From Hydractinia symbiolongicarpus (taxonomy: Eukaryota; Cnidaria; Hydrozoa; Anthoathecata; Hydractiniidae): a DNA stretch of 64,000 bases. The notes under the pieces were generated by a model. That model searched no databases. It saw only the letters and a program-made list of their open reading frames with translations, and was not told where the DNA came from. Below are positions 1 to 12,769 of the stretch, one piece after another. A program made the position numbers and the translations under genes. Location: contig NC_079876.1 in assembly GCF_029227915.1 (NCBI RefSeq), positions 38,671,828 to 38,735,827 of the forward strand, read 5' to 3'. Each line of letters starts with the position of its first letter. Position 1 is the first letter of the stretch.

Positions 1-1623
1 CATTTTTGAAAACTACAAGTCTTATGCGTTTTAGTGGTGAAAAAATAATTTAAAAAATCGTTCTGGAAATGATTTTACTCGCAGGGTACTTTCTTTGTAT
101 ATATTCGACTATACGGGCCAAGCCCGGGATTTACGGGAAATCGCGGGTTTTCGTTTGCCGGCGATTAAACCTCTTTTATTCAGCGTCTCATCAAAAATGA
201 AAACATTTTTGAAAACTACAAGTCTTATGCGTTTTAGTGGTGAAAAATAATTTAAAAAATCGTTCGGGAAATGAGTTTACTCCCTGGGTTCTTTCTTTGT
301 ATACTTTTGACTATACGGGCCGAGTCCAGGATTTACGGGAAGTCGCAGGTTTTCGTTTGCCGGCGATTAAACTTCTTTTATTCAGCGTCTCATCAAAAAT
401 GAAAACATTTTTAAAAACTACAAGTCTCATGCGTTTTAGTAGTGAAAAAAAAATTCTAAAAAATCGTTCGGGAAATGAGTTTACTCCCTGGGTACTTTCT
501 TTGTATACATTCGACTACACGGGGCAAGCCCGGGATTTAGGGGAAATCGCTGGTTTTCGTTTGCCGGCGATTAAACCTCTTGCATTAAGCGTCTCATCAA
601 AAATGAAAACATTTTTGAAAACTACAAGTCTCATGCGTTTTAGTGGTGAAAATATAATTTAAAAAATCGTTCGGGAAATGGGTTTACTCCCTGGGTACTT
701 TCTTTGTATACTTTTGACTATACGGGCCGAGTCCGGGATTTACGGGAAATCGCGGTTTTTCGTTTGCCGGCGATTAAACTTATTTTATTCAGCGTCTCAT
801 CAAAAATGAAAACATTTTTGAAAACTACAAGTCTTATGCGTTTTAGTGGTGAAAAAATAATTTAAAAAATCGTTCTGGAAATGATTTTACTCGCAGGGTA
901 CTTTCTTTGTATATATTCGACTATACGGGCCAAGCCCGGGATTTACGGGAAATCGCGGTTTTTCGTTTGCCGGCGATTAAACTTATTTTATTCAGCGTCT
1001 CATCAAAAATGAAAACATTTTTGAAAACTACAAGTCTTATGCGTTTTAGTGGTGAAAAATAATTTAAAAAATCGTTCGGGAAATGAGTTTACTCCCTGGG
1101 TACTTTCTTTGTATACTTTTGACTATACGGGCCGAGTCCAGGATTTACGGGAAGTCGCAGGTTTTCGTTTGCCGGCGATTAAACTTCTTTTATTCAGCGT
1201 CTCATCAAAAATGAAAACATTTTTAAAAACTACAAGTCTCATGCGTTTTAGTGGTGAAAAAAAAATTTAAAAAATCGTTCGGGAAATGAGTTTACTCCCT
1301 GGGTACTTTCTTTGTATACATTCGACTACACGGGGCAAGCCCGGGATTTAGGGGAAATCGCTGGTTTTCGTTTGCCGGCGATTAAACCTCTTGCATTAAG
1401 CGTCTCATCAAAAATGAAAACATTTTTGAAAACTACAAGTCTCATGCGTTTTAGTGGTGAAAATATAATTTAAAAAATCGTTCGGGAAATGGGTTTACTC
1501 CCTGGGTACTTTCTTTGTATACTTTTGACTATACGGGCCGAGTCCGGGATTTACGGGAAATCGCGGTTTTTCGTTTGCCGGCGATTAAACTTATTTTATT
1601 CAGCGTCTCATCAAAAATGAAAA
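1..1623. repeat. Tetramer HOR, two copies (812 and 811 bp)
   Basis: Four monomer variants recur in the order C-D-E-F at 1-812 and 813-1,623. C has GTTCTGGAAATGATTTTACTCG and TATATATTCGAC. D has GAGTCCAGG with GAAGTCGCAGG. E has CTACACGGGGCAAGCC, TTTAGGGG and CTCTTGCATTAAG. F has AAATGGGTTTACTC, GCGGTTTTTCG and CTTATTTTATTC. In copy 2 the C unit (813-1,015) ends with the F-type right half, so it is a C/F recombinant. Copy 1's E unit has a 2-base insertion (AAATTCTAAAAAATC) not seen in the other E units. Confidence 0.9.
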
Positions 1624-4600
1624 CATTTTTGAAAACTACAAGTCTTATGCGTTTTAGTGGTGAAAAAATAATTTAAAAAATCGTTCTGGAAATGATTTTA
1701 CTCGCAGGGTACTTTCTTTGTATATATTCGACTATACGGGCCAAGCCCGGGATTTACGGGAAATCGCGGGTTTTCGTTTGCCGGCGATTAAACCTCTTTT
1801 ATTCAGCGTCTCATCAAAAATGAAAACATTTTTGAAAACTACAAGTCTTATGCGTTTTAGTGGTGAAAAATAATTTAAAAAATCGTTCGGGAAATGAGTT
1901 TACTCCCTGGGTACTTTCTTTGTATACTTTTGACTATACGGGCCGAGTCCAGGATTTACGGGAAGTCGCAGGTTTTCGTTTGCCGGCGATTAAACTTCTT
2001 TTATTCAGCGTCTCATCAAAAATGAAAACATTTTTAAAAACTACAAGTCTCATGCGTTTTAGTGGTGAAAAAAAAATTTAAAAAATCGTTCGGGAAATGA
2101 GTTTACTCCCTGGGTACTTTCTTTGTATACATTCGACTACACGGGGCAAGCCCGGGATTTAGGGGAAATCGCTGGTTTTCGTTTGCCGGCGATTAAACCT
2201 CTTGCATTAAGCGTCTCATCAAAAATGAAAACATTTTTGAAAACTACAAGTCTCATGCGTTTTAGTGGTGAAAATATAATTTAAAAAATCGTTCGGAAAA
2301 TGGGTTTACTCCCTGGGTACTTTCTTTGTATACTTTTGACTATACGGGCCGAGTCCGGGATTTACGGGAAGTCGCGGGTTTTCGTTTGCCGGCGATTAAA
2401 CTTCTTTTATTCAGCGTCTCATCAAAAATGAAAACAAATTTGAAAACTGCTAGTCTCATGCGTTTTAGTGGTGAAAAAATAATTCAAAAAATCGTTCGTG
2501 AAATGAGTTTACTTCCTGGGTACTTTCTTTGTATGCTTTTGACTATACGGGCCGAGTCCGGGATTTACGGGAAGTCGCGGGTTTTCGTTTGCCGGCGATT
2601 AAACTTCTTTTATTCAGCGTCTCATTAAAAATGAAAACATTTTAAAAAACTACAAGTCTCATGGGCTTTAGTGGTGAAATAATAATTTAAAAAATCGTTT
2701 GGGAAATAAGTTTACTCCCTGGGTACTTTATTTGTATACTTTTGACTATACGGGCCGAGTCCGGGATTTACGGGAAATCGCAGGTTTTTGTTTGCCGGCG
2801 ATTAAACTTCTTTTATTCAGCGTCTCGTCAAAAATGAAAACACTTTTGAAAACTACAAGTCTCATGCGTTTTAGTGGTGAAAAAATAAATTAAAAAATCG
2901 TTCGGGAAATGAGTTTACTCCCTGGGTACTTTCTTTGTATACTTTTGACTATACGGGCCAAGCCCGGGATTAACGGGAAATCGCGGGTTTTCGTTTGCCG
3001 GCGATTAAACTTCTTTTATTCAGTGTCTCATCAAAAATGAAAACAATTTTGAAAACTACAAGTCTTATGCGTTTTAGTAGTGAAAAAATAATTTAAAAAT
3101 CGTTCTGGAAATGAGTTTACTCACAGGGTACTTTTTTTGTATACATTCGACTATACGGCCAAGCCCGGGATTTACGGGAAATCGCGGGTTTTCGTTTGTC
3201 GGCGATTAAACCTCTTTCATTAAGCGTCTCATCAAAAATGAAAGCATTTCTGAAAACTACAAGTCTCATGCGTTTTAGTATGAAAAAAAAAAATTAAAAA
3301 ATCGTTCGGGAAATGAGTTTACTCCCTGGGTACTTTCTTTGTATACTTTTGACTACACGGGGCAAGCCCGGGATTTAGGGGAAATCGCTGGTTTTCGTTT
3401 GCCGGCGATTAAACCTCTTGCATTAAGCGTCTCATCAAAAATGAAAACATTTTTGAAAACTACAAGTCTCATGCGTTTTAGTGGTGAAAATATAATTTAA
3501 AAAATCGTTCGGGAAATGGGTTTACTCCCTGGGTACTTTCTTTGTATACTTTTGACTATACGGGCCGAGTCCGGGATTTACGGGAAATCGCGGTTTTTCG
3601 TTTGCCGGCGATTAAACTTATTTTATTCAGCGTCTCATCAAAAATGAAAACATTTTTAAAAACTACAAGTCTTATGCGTTTTAGTGGTGAAAAAATAATT
3701 TAAAAAATCGTTCTGGAAATGATTTTACTCGCAGGGTACTTTCTTTGTATATATTCGACTATACGGGCCAAGCCCGGGATTTACGGGAAATCGCGGGTTT
3801 TCGTTTGCCGGCGATTAAACCTCTTTTATTCAGCGTCTCATCAAAAATGAAAACATTTTTGAAAACTACAAGTCTTATGCGTTTTAGTGGTGAAAAATAA
3901 TTTAAAAAATCGTTCGGGAAATGAGTTTACTCCCTGGGTACTTTCTTTGTATACTTTTGACTATACGGGCCGAGTCCAGGATTTACGGGAAGTCGCAGGT
4001 TTTCGTTTGCCGGCGATTAAACTTCTTTTATTCAGCGTCTCATCAAAAATGAAAACATTTTTAAAAACTACAAGTCTCATGCGTTTTAGTGGTGAAAAAA
4101 AAATTTAAAAAATCGTTCGGGAAATGAGTTTACTCCCTGGGTACTTTCTTTGTATACATTCGACTACACGGGGCAAGCCCGGGATTTAGGGGAAATCGCT
4201 GGTTTTCGTTTGCCGGCGATTAAACCTCTTGCATTAAGCGTCTCATCAAAAATGAAAACATTTTTGAAAACTACAAGTCTCATGCGTTTTAGTGGTGAAA
4301 ATATAATTTAAAAAATCGTTCGGAAAATGGGTTTACTCCCTGGGTACTTTCTTTGTATACTTTTGACTATACGGGCCGAGTCCGGGATTTACGGGAAGTC
4401 GCGGGTTTTCGTTTGCCGGCGATTAAACTTCTTTTATTCAGCGTCTCATCAAAAATGAAAACAAATTTGAAAACTGCTAGTCTCATGCGTTTTAGTGGTG
4501 AAAAAATAATTCAAAAAATCGTTCGTGAAATGAGTTTACTTCCTGGGTACTTTCTTTGTATGCTTTTGACTATACGGGCCGAGTCCGGGATTTACGGGAA

Positions 4601-5677
4601 GTCGCGGGTTTTCGTTTGCCGGCGATTAAACTTCTTTTATTCAGCGTCTCATTAAAAATGAAAACATTTTAAAAAACTACAAGTCTCATGGGCTTTAGTG
4701 GTGAAATAATAATTTAAAAAATCGTTTGGGAAATAAGTTTACTCCCTGGGTACTTTATTTGTATACTTTTGACTATACGGGCCGAGTCCGGGATTTACGG
4801 GAAATCGCAGGTTTTTGTTTGCCGGCGATTAAACTTCTTTTATTCAGCGTCTCGTCAAAAATGAAAACATTTTTGAAAACTACAAGTCTCATGCGTTTTA
4901 GTGGTGAAAAAATAAATTAAAAAATCGTTCGGGAAATGAGTTTACTCCCTGGGTACTTTCTTTGTATACTTTTGACTATACGGGCCAAGCCCGGGATTAA
5001 CGGGAAATCGCGGGTTTTCGTTTGCCGGCGATTAAACTTCTTTTATTCAGTGTCTCATCAAAAATGAAAACAATTTTGAAAACTACAAGTCTTATGCGTT
5101 TTAGTAGTGAAAAAATAATTTAAAAATCGTTCTGGAAATGAGTTTACTCACAGGGTACTTTTTTTGTATACATTCGACTATACGGCCAAGCCCGGGATTT
5201 ACGGGAAATCGCGGGTTTTCGTTTGTCGGCGATTAAACCTCTTTCATTAAGCGTCTCATCAAAAATGAAAGCATTTCTGAAAACTACAAGTCTCATGCGT
5301 TTTAGTATGAAAAAAAAAAATTAAAAAATCGTTCGGGAAATGAGTTTACTCCCTGGGTACTTTCTTTGTATACTTTTGACTACACGGGGCAAGCCCGGGA
5401 TTTAGGGGAAATCGCTGGTTTTCGTTTGCCAGCGATTAAACCTCTTGCATTAAGCGTCTCATCAAAAATGAAAACATTTTTGAAAACTACAAGTCTCATG
5501 CGTTTTAGTGGTGAAAATATAATTTAAAAAATCGTTCGGGAAATGGGTTTACTCCCTGGGTACTTTCTTTGTATACTTTTGACTATACGGGCCGAGTCCG
5601 GGATTTACGGGAAATCGCGGTTTTTCGTTTGCCGGCGATTAAACTTATTTTATTCAGCGTCTCATCAAAAATGAAAA
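1624..5677. repeat. Decamer HOR, two copies of 2,027 bp
   Basis: Copies at 1,624-3,650 and 3,651-5,677 share the same ten monomers in order: C, D, E, then G (GTTCGGAAAATGGG), H (GTTCGTGAAATGAG with ACAAATTTG), I (GTTTGGGAAATAAG with TTTATTTG), J (GGGATTAACGGG), K (ACGGCCAAG, TTTGTCGGCG), E' (TACTTTTGACTACACGGGG) and F. They look almost identical by eye. Differences noticed are CACTTTTG at about 2,851 against CATTTTTG in copy 2, and GCCAGCG against GCCGGCG at about 5,430. This is a longer relative of the tetramer: the block G-H-I-J-K-E' sits between E and F. Confidence 0.9.
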
Positions 5678-8109
5678 CATTTTTAAAAACTACAAGTCTT
5701 ATGCGTTTTAGTGGTGAAAAAATAATTTAAAAAATCGTTCTGGAAATGATTTTACTCGCAGGGTACTTTCTTTGTATATATTCGACTATACGGGCCAAGC
5801 CCGGGATTTACGGGAAATCGCGGGTTTTCGTTTGCCGGCGATTAAACCTCTTTTATTCAGCGTCTCATCAAAAATGAAAACATTTTTGAAAACTACAAGT
5901 CTTATGCGTTTTAGTGGTGAAAAATAATTTAAAAAATCGTTCGGGAAATGAGTTTACTCCCTGGGTACTTTCTTTGTATACTTTTGACTATACGGGCCGA
6001 GTCCAGGATTTACGGGAAGTCGCAGGTTTTCGTTTGCCGGCGATTAAACTTCTTTTATTCAGCGTCTCATCAAAAATGAAAACATTTTTAAAAACTACAA
6101 GTCTCATGCGTTTTAGTGGTGAAAAAAAAATTTAAAAAATCGTTCGGGAAATGAGTTTACTCCCTGGGTACTTTCTTTGTATACATTCGACTACACGGGG
6201 CAAGCCCGGGATTTAGGGGAAATCGCTGGTTTTCGTTTGCCGGCGATTAAACCTCTTGCATTAAGCGTCTCATCAAAAATGAAAACATTTTTGAAAACTA
6301 CAAGTCTCATGCGTTTTAGTGGTGAAAATATAATTTAAAAAATCGTTCGGGAAATGGGTTTACTCCCTGGGTACTTTCTTTGTATACTTTTGACTATACG
6401 GGCCGAGTCCGGGATTTACGGGAAATCGCGGTTTTTCGTTTGCCGGCGATTAAACTTATTTTATTCAGCGTCTCATCAAAAATGAAAACATTTTTGAAAA
6501 CTACAAGTCTTATGCGTTTTAGTGGTGAAAAAATAATTTAAAAAATCGTTCTGGAAATGATTTTACTCGCAGGGTACTTTCTTTGTATATATTCGACTAT
6601 ACGGGCCAAGCCCGGGATTTACGGGAAATCGCGGGTTTTCGTTTGCCGGCGATTAAACCTCTTTTATTCAGCGTCTCATCAAAAATGAAAACATTTTTGA
6701 AAACTACAAGTCTTATGCGTTTTAGTGGTGAAAAATAATTTAAAAAATCGTTCGGGAAATGAGTTTACTCCCTGGGTACTTTCTTTGTATACTTTTGACT
6801 ATACGGGCCGAGTCCAGGATTTACGGGAAGTCGCAGGTTTTCGTTTGCCGGCGATTAAACTTCTTTTATTCAGCGTCTCATCAAAAATGAAAACATTTTT
6901 AAAAACTACAAGTCTCATGCGTTTTAGTGGTGAAAAAAAAATTTAAAAAATCGTTCGGGAAATGAGTTTACTCCCTGGGTACTTTCTTTGTATACATTCG
7001 ACTACACGGGGCAAGCCCGGGATTTAGGGGAAATCGCTGTATTTCGTTTGCCGGCGATTAAACCTCTTGCATTAAGCGTCTCATCAAAAATGAAAACATT
7101 TTTGAAAACTACAAGTCTCATGCGTTTTAGTGGTGAAAATATAATTTAAAAAATCGTTCGGGAAATGGGTTTACTCCCTGGGTACTTTCTTTGTATACTT
7201 TTGACTATACGGGCCGAGTCCGGGATTTACGGGAAGTCGCGGGTTTTCGTTTGCCGGCGATTAAACTTCTTTTATTCAGCGTCTCATCAAAAATGAAAAC
7301 AAATTTGAAAACTGCTAGTCTCATGCGTTTTAGTGGTGAAAAAATAATTCAAAAAATCGTTCGTGAAATGAGTTTACTTCCTGGGTACTTTCTTTGTATG
7401 CTTTTGACTATACGGGCCGAGTCCGGGATTTACGGGAAGTCGCGGGTTTTCGTTTGCCGGCGATTAAACTTCTTTTATTCAGCGTCTCATTAAAAATGAA
7501 AACATTTTAAAAAACTACAAGTCTCATGGGCTTTAGTGGTGAAATAATAATTTAAAAAATCGTTTGGGAAATAAGTTTACTCCCTGGGTACTTTATTTGT
7601 ATACTTTTGACTATACGGGCCGAGTCCGGGATTTACGGGAAATCGCAGGTTTTTGTTTGCCGGCGATTAAACTTCTTTTATTCAGCGTCTCGTCAAAAAT
7701 GAAAACATTTTTGAAAACTACAAGTCTCATGCGTTTTAGTGGTGAAAAAATAAATTAAAAAATCGTTCGGGAAATGAGTTTACTCCCTGGGTACTTTCTT
7801 TGTATACTTTTGACTATACGGGCCAAGCCCGGGATTAACGGGAAATCGCGGGTTTTCGTTTGCCGGCGATTAAACTTCTTTTATTCAGTGTCTCATCAAA
7901 AATGAAAACAATTTTGAAAACTACAAGTCTTATGCGTTTTAGTAGTGAAAAAATAATTTAAAAATCGTTCTGGAAATGAGTTTACTCACAGGGTACTTTT
8001 TTTGTATACATTCGACTATACGGCCAAGCCCGGGATTTACGGGAAATCGCGGGTTTTCGTTTGTCGGCGATTAAACCTCTTTCATTAAGCGTCTCATCAA
8101 AAATGAAAG
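5678..8109. repeat. Tetramer copy plus truncated decamer
   Basis: 5,678-6,488 is another C-D-E-F tetramer of 811 bp. 6,489-8,109 carries the first eight monomers of the decamer (C, D, E, G, H, I, J, K) and stops before E'-F. The mix of complete tetramers, complete decamers and an eight-unit version in one 8-kb stretch shows HOR length changing by whole monomers. A small local change, CGCTGTATTTCG at about 7,036, marks this copy's E unit. Confidence 0.85.
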
Positions 8110-8716
8110 CATTTCTGAAAACTACAAGTCTCATGCGTTTTAGTATGAAAAAAAAAATTTAAAAAATCGTTCGGGAAATGAGTTTACTCCCTGGGTACTT
8201 TATTTGTATACTTTTGACTATACGGGCCGAGTCCGGGATTTACGGGAAATCGCAGGTTTTTGTTTGCCGGCGATTAAACTTCTTTTATTCAGCGTCTCGT
8301 CAAAAATGAAAACATTTTTGAAAACTACAAGTCTCATGCGTTTTAGTGGTGAAAAAATAAATTAAAAAATCGTTCGGGAAATGAGTTTACTCCCTGGGTA
8401 CTTTCTTTGTATACTTTTGACTATACGGGCCAAGCCCGGGATTAACGGGAAATCGCGGGTTTTCGTTTGCCGGCGATTAAACTTCTTTTATTCAGTGTCT
8501 CATCAAAAATGAAAACAATTTTGAAAACTACAAGTCTTATGCGTTTTAGTAGTGAAAAAATAATTTAAAAATCGTTCTGGAAATGAGTTTACTCACAGGG
8601 TACTTTTTTTGTATACATTCGACTATACGGCCAAGCCCGGGATTTACGGGAAATCGCGGGTTTTCGTTTGTCGGCGATTAAACCTCTTTCATTAAGCGTC
8701 TCATCAAAAATGAAAG
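7503..8716. repeat. Trimer I-J-K tandem duplication, 607 bp x2
   Basis: The last three monomers of the truncated decamer (7,503-8,109) are repeated immediately at 8,110-8,716. The shared markers are TTTATTTGTATAC with GTCTCGTC, the GGGATTAACGGG unit, and the ACGGCCAAG/TTTGTCGGCG unit. The junction monomer at 8,110 begins like the unit that normally follows K (GCATTTCTG, AGTATGAAAA) and then continues as I, as expected for unequal crossover in register. Confidence 0.85.
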
Positions 8717-10339
8717 CATTTCTGAAAACTACAAGTCTCATGCGTTTTAGTATGAAAAAAAAAATTTAAAAAATCGTTCGGGAAATGAGTTTACTCCCTG
8801 GGTACTTTCTTTGTATACTTTTGACTATACGGGCCAAGCCCGGGATTTACGGGAAATCGCGGTTTTTCGTTTGCCGGCGATTAAACTTATTTTATTCAGC
8901 GTCTCATCAAAAATGAAAACATTTTTGAAAACTACAAGTCTTATGCGTTTTAGTGGTCAAAAAATAATTTAAAAAATCGTTCTGGAAATGATTTTACTCG
9001 CAGGGTACTTTCTTTGTATATATTTGACTATACGGGCCAAGCCCGGGATTTACGGGAAATCGCGGGTTTTCGTTTGCCGGCGATTAAACCTCTTTTATTC
9101 AGCGTCTCATCAAAAATGAAAACATTTTTGAAAACTACAAGTCTTATGCGTTTTAGTGGTGAAAAATAATTTAAAAAATCGTTCGGGAAATGAGTTTACT
9201 CCCTGGGTACTTTCTTTGTATACTTTTGACTATACGGGCCGAGTCCAGGATTTACGGGAAGTCGCAGGTTTTCGTTTGCCGGCGATTAAACTTCTTTTAT
9301 TCAGCGTCTCATCAAAAATGAAAACATTTTTAAAAACTACAAGTCTCATGCGTTTTAGTGGTGAAAAAAAAATTTAAAAAATCGTTCGGGAAATGAGTTT
9401 ACTCCCTGGGTACTTTCTTTGTATACATTCGACTACACGGGGCAAGCCCGGGATTTAGGGGAAATCGCTGGTTTTCGTTTGCCGGCGATTAAACCTCTTG
9501 CATTAAGCGTCTCATCAAAAATGAAAACATTTTTGAAAACTACAAGTCTCATGTGTTTTAATGGTGAAAAAATAATTTAAAAAATCGTTCGGAAAATGAG
9601 TTTACTCCCTGGGTACTTTCTTTGTATACTTTTGACTATACCGGTCGAGTCTGGGATTTACGGGAAATTGCGGGTTTTCGTTTTCCAGCTATTAAACTTT
9701 TTTTATTCAGCGTCCTATCAAAAATGAAAACATTTTTGAAAACTACAAGTCTCATGCTTTTTAGTGGTGAAAAAATAATATAAAAAATCGTTTTGAAAAT
9801 GAGTTGACACACACGGTACTTTCTTTGTATACATTCGACTATACGGGCCAAGCCCGGGATTTACGGGAAATCGCGGGTTTATGTTTGCCGGCGATTAAAC
9901 CACTTTCATTAAGCGTCTCATCAAAAATGAAAACATTTCTGAAAACTACAAGTCTCATGCGTTTTAGTGTTGAAAAAATAATTTAAAAAATCGTTCGGGA
10001 AATGAGTTTACTCCCTGGGTACTTTCTTTGTATACTTTTGACTATACGGGCCGAGTCCGGGATTTACGGGAAGTCGCGGGTTTTCGTTTGCCGGCGATTA
10101 AACTTCTTTTATTCAGCGTCTCATCAAAAATGAAAACATTTTTAAAAACTACAAGTCTCATGGGCTTTAGTGGTGAAATAATAATTTAAAAAATCGTTCT
10201 GGAAATGAGTTTACACCCTGGGTACTATCTTTGTATACTTTTGACTATACGGGTCGAGTCCGGGATTTACGGGAAATCGCAGGTTTTCGTTTTCCGGCGA
10301 TTAAACTTCTTTTATTCAGCGTCTCATCAAAAATGAAAA
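8717..10339. repeat. Octamer block, copy 1 (1,623 bp)
   Basis: Eight monomers in the order F', C, D, E, L, M, N, O. L carries ACCGGTCGAGTCTGGG and CGTCCTATC, M carries GAGTTGACACACACGG and GGTTTATG, and O has CACCCTGGGTACTATC. The whole block recurs at 12,770-14,392, exactly 4,053 bp away, with the two 1,215-bp hexamers between the copies. The D unit here is the one seen throughout 1-7 kb, linking this block to the left-hand HORs. Confidence 0.85.
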
Positions 10340-12769
10340 CATTTTTGAAAACTACAAGTCTCATGCATTTTAGTGGAGAAAATATAATTTAAAAAATCGT
10401 TCGGGAAATGAGTTTACTCCCGGGGTACTTTCTTTGTATTCTTTTAATTATATGGTCCGAGTCCAGGGTTTACGGGAAATGGCGGGTTTTCGTTTGCCGG
10501 CATTAAACTTCTTTTATTCAGCGTCTCATCAAAAATGAAAACATTTTTAAAAACTACAAGTCTCATGCGTTTTAGTGGTGAAAAAAAAATTTAAAAAATC
10601 GTTCGGGAAATGAGTTTACTCCCTGGGTACTTTCTTTGTATACATTCGACTACACGGGGCAAGCCCGGGATTTAGGGGAAATCGCTGGTTTTCGTTTGCC
10701 GGCGATTAAACCTCTTGCATTAAGCGTCTCATGAAAAATGAAAACATTTTTGAAAACTACAAGTCTCATGCGTTTTAGTGGTGAAAATATAATTTAAAAA
10801 ATCGTTCGGGAAATGGGTTTACTCCCTGGGTACTTTCTTTGTATACTTTTGACTATACGGGCCGAGTCCGGGATTTACGGGAAATCGCAGGTTTTTGTTT
10901 GCCGGCGATTAAACTTCTTTTATTCAGCGTCTCGTCAAAAATGAAAACATTTTTGAAAACTACAAGTCTCATGCGTTTTAGTGGTGAAAAAATAAATTAA
11001 AAAATCGTTCGGGAAATGAGTTTACTCCCTGGGCACTTTCTTTGTATACTTTTGACTATACGGGCCAAGCCCGGGATTAACGGGAAATCGCGGGTTTTCG
11101 TTTGCCGGCGATTAAACTTCTTTTATTCAGTGTCTCATCAAAAATGAAAACAATTTTGAAAACTACAAGTCTTATGCGTTTTAGTAGTGAAAAAATAATT
11201 TAAAAATCGTTCTGGAAATGAGTTTACTCACAGGGTACTTTTTTTGTATACATTCGACTATACGGCCAAGCCCGGGATTTACGGGAAATCGCGGGTTTTC
11301 GTTTGTCGGCGATTAAACCTCTTTCATTAAGCGTCTCATCAAAAATGAAAGCATTTCTGAAAACTACAAGTCTCATGCGTTTTAGTATGAAAAAAAAAAT
11401 TTAAAAAATCGTTCGGGAAATGAGTTTACTCCCTGGGTACTTTCTTTGTATACTTTTGACTATACGGGCCAAGCCCGGGATTTACGGGAAATCGCGGTTT
11501 TTCGTTTGCCGGCGATTAAACTTATTTTATTCAGCGTCTCATCAAAAATGAAAACATTTTTGAAAACTACAAGTCTCATGCATTTTAGTGGAGAAAATAT
11601 AATTTAAAAAATCGTTCGGGAAATGAGTTTACTCCCGGGGTACTTTCTTTGTATTCTTTTAATTATATGGTCCGAGTCCAGGGTTTACGGGAAATGGCGG
11701 GTTTTCGTTTGCCGGCATTAAACTTCTTTTATTCAGCGTCTCATCAAAAATGAAAACATTTTTAAAAACTACAAGTCTCATGCGTTTTAGTGGTGAAAAA
11801 AAAATTTAAAAAATCGTTCGGGAAATGAGTTTACTCCCTGGGTACTTTCTTTGTATACATTCGACTACACGGGGCAAGCCCGGGATTTAGGGGAAATCGC
11901 TGGTTTTCGTTTGCCGGCGATTAAACCTCTTGCATTAAGCGTCTCATGAAAAATGAAAACATTTTTGAAAACTACAAGTCTCATGCGTTTTAGTGGTGAA
12001 AATATAATTTAAAAAATCGTTCGGGAAATGGGTTTACTCCCTGGGTACTTTCTTTGTATACTTTTGACTATACGGGCCGAGTCCGGGATTTACGGGAAAT
12101 CGCAGGTTTTTGTTTGCCGGCGATTAAACTTCTTTTATTCAGCGTCTCGTCAAAAATGAAAACATTTTTGAAAACTACAAGTCTCATGCGTTTTAGTGGT
12201 GAAAAAATAAATTAAAAAATCGTTCGGGAAATGAGTTTACTCCCTGGGCACTTTCTTTGTATACTTTTGACTATACGGGCCAAGCCCGGGATTAACGGGA
12301 AATCGCGGGTTTTCGTTTGCCGGCGATTAAACTTCTTTTATTCAGTGTCTCATCAAAAATGAAAACAATTTTGAAAACTACAAGTCTTATGCGTTTTAGT
12401 AGTGAAAAAATAATTTAAAAATCGTTCTGGAAATGAGTTTACTCACAGGGTACTTTTTTTGTATACATTCGACTATACGGCCAAGCCCGGGATTTACGGG
12501 AAATCGCGGGTTTTCGTTTGTCGGCGATTAAACCTCTTTCATTAAGCGTCTCATCAAAAATGAAAGCATTTCTGAAAACTACAAGTCTCATGCGTTTTAG
12601 TATGAAAAAAAAAATTTAAAAAATCGTTCGGGAAATGAGTTTACTCCCTGGGTACTTTCTTTGTATACTTTTGACTATACGGGCCAAGCCCGGGATTTAC
12701 GGGAAATCGCGGTTTTTCGTTTGCCGGCGATTAAACTTATTTTATTCAGCGTCTCATCAAAAATGAAAA
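10340..12769. repeat. Hexamer HOR, two copies of 1,215 bp
   Basis: Copies at 10,340-11,554 and 11,555-12,769 carry the same six units. The first, P, is distinctive: CATTTTAGTGGAGAAAATATAA, CTCCCGGGGTAC, TATTCTTTTAATTATATGG, and GCCGGCATTAAAC with one base missing. Then follow an E-like unit with CTCATGAAAAATG, an I-like unit with GTCTCGTC, J with GGGCACTTTC, K, and F'. The two copies appear nearly identical. A further P unit occurs alone at 14,393, after the second octamer block. Confidence 0.88.

Noticed and set aside
530-545. Telomere-like TTTAGGG in GGGATTTAGGGG of E-type units
   Set aside because: It is a single heptamer created by a C-to-G change in TTTACGGG and is never tandem.
237-662. 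Longest open frame, 141 codons, covering two monomers
   Set aside because: It opens at GTG, its second half repeats its first half as translated satellite, and it exists only because a 2-base insertion in the unit at 406-609 (AAATTCTAAAAAATC) restores the frame and avoids the usual stop. The same frame stops after 73 codons in the sister copies at 1,049 and 1,860. No ribosome-binding, promoter or domain evidence.
9636-9851. Minus-strand 65-72 codon open frames (also at 13,689, 14,497, 15,308, 26,679, 28,225, 28,506, 29,848, 30,129, 31,471, 31,752, 42,108, 43,247, 44,137, 59,755)
   Set aside because: These are the reverse complement of the satellite unit and recur wherever one stop is lost. 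No independent coding evidence.
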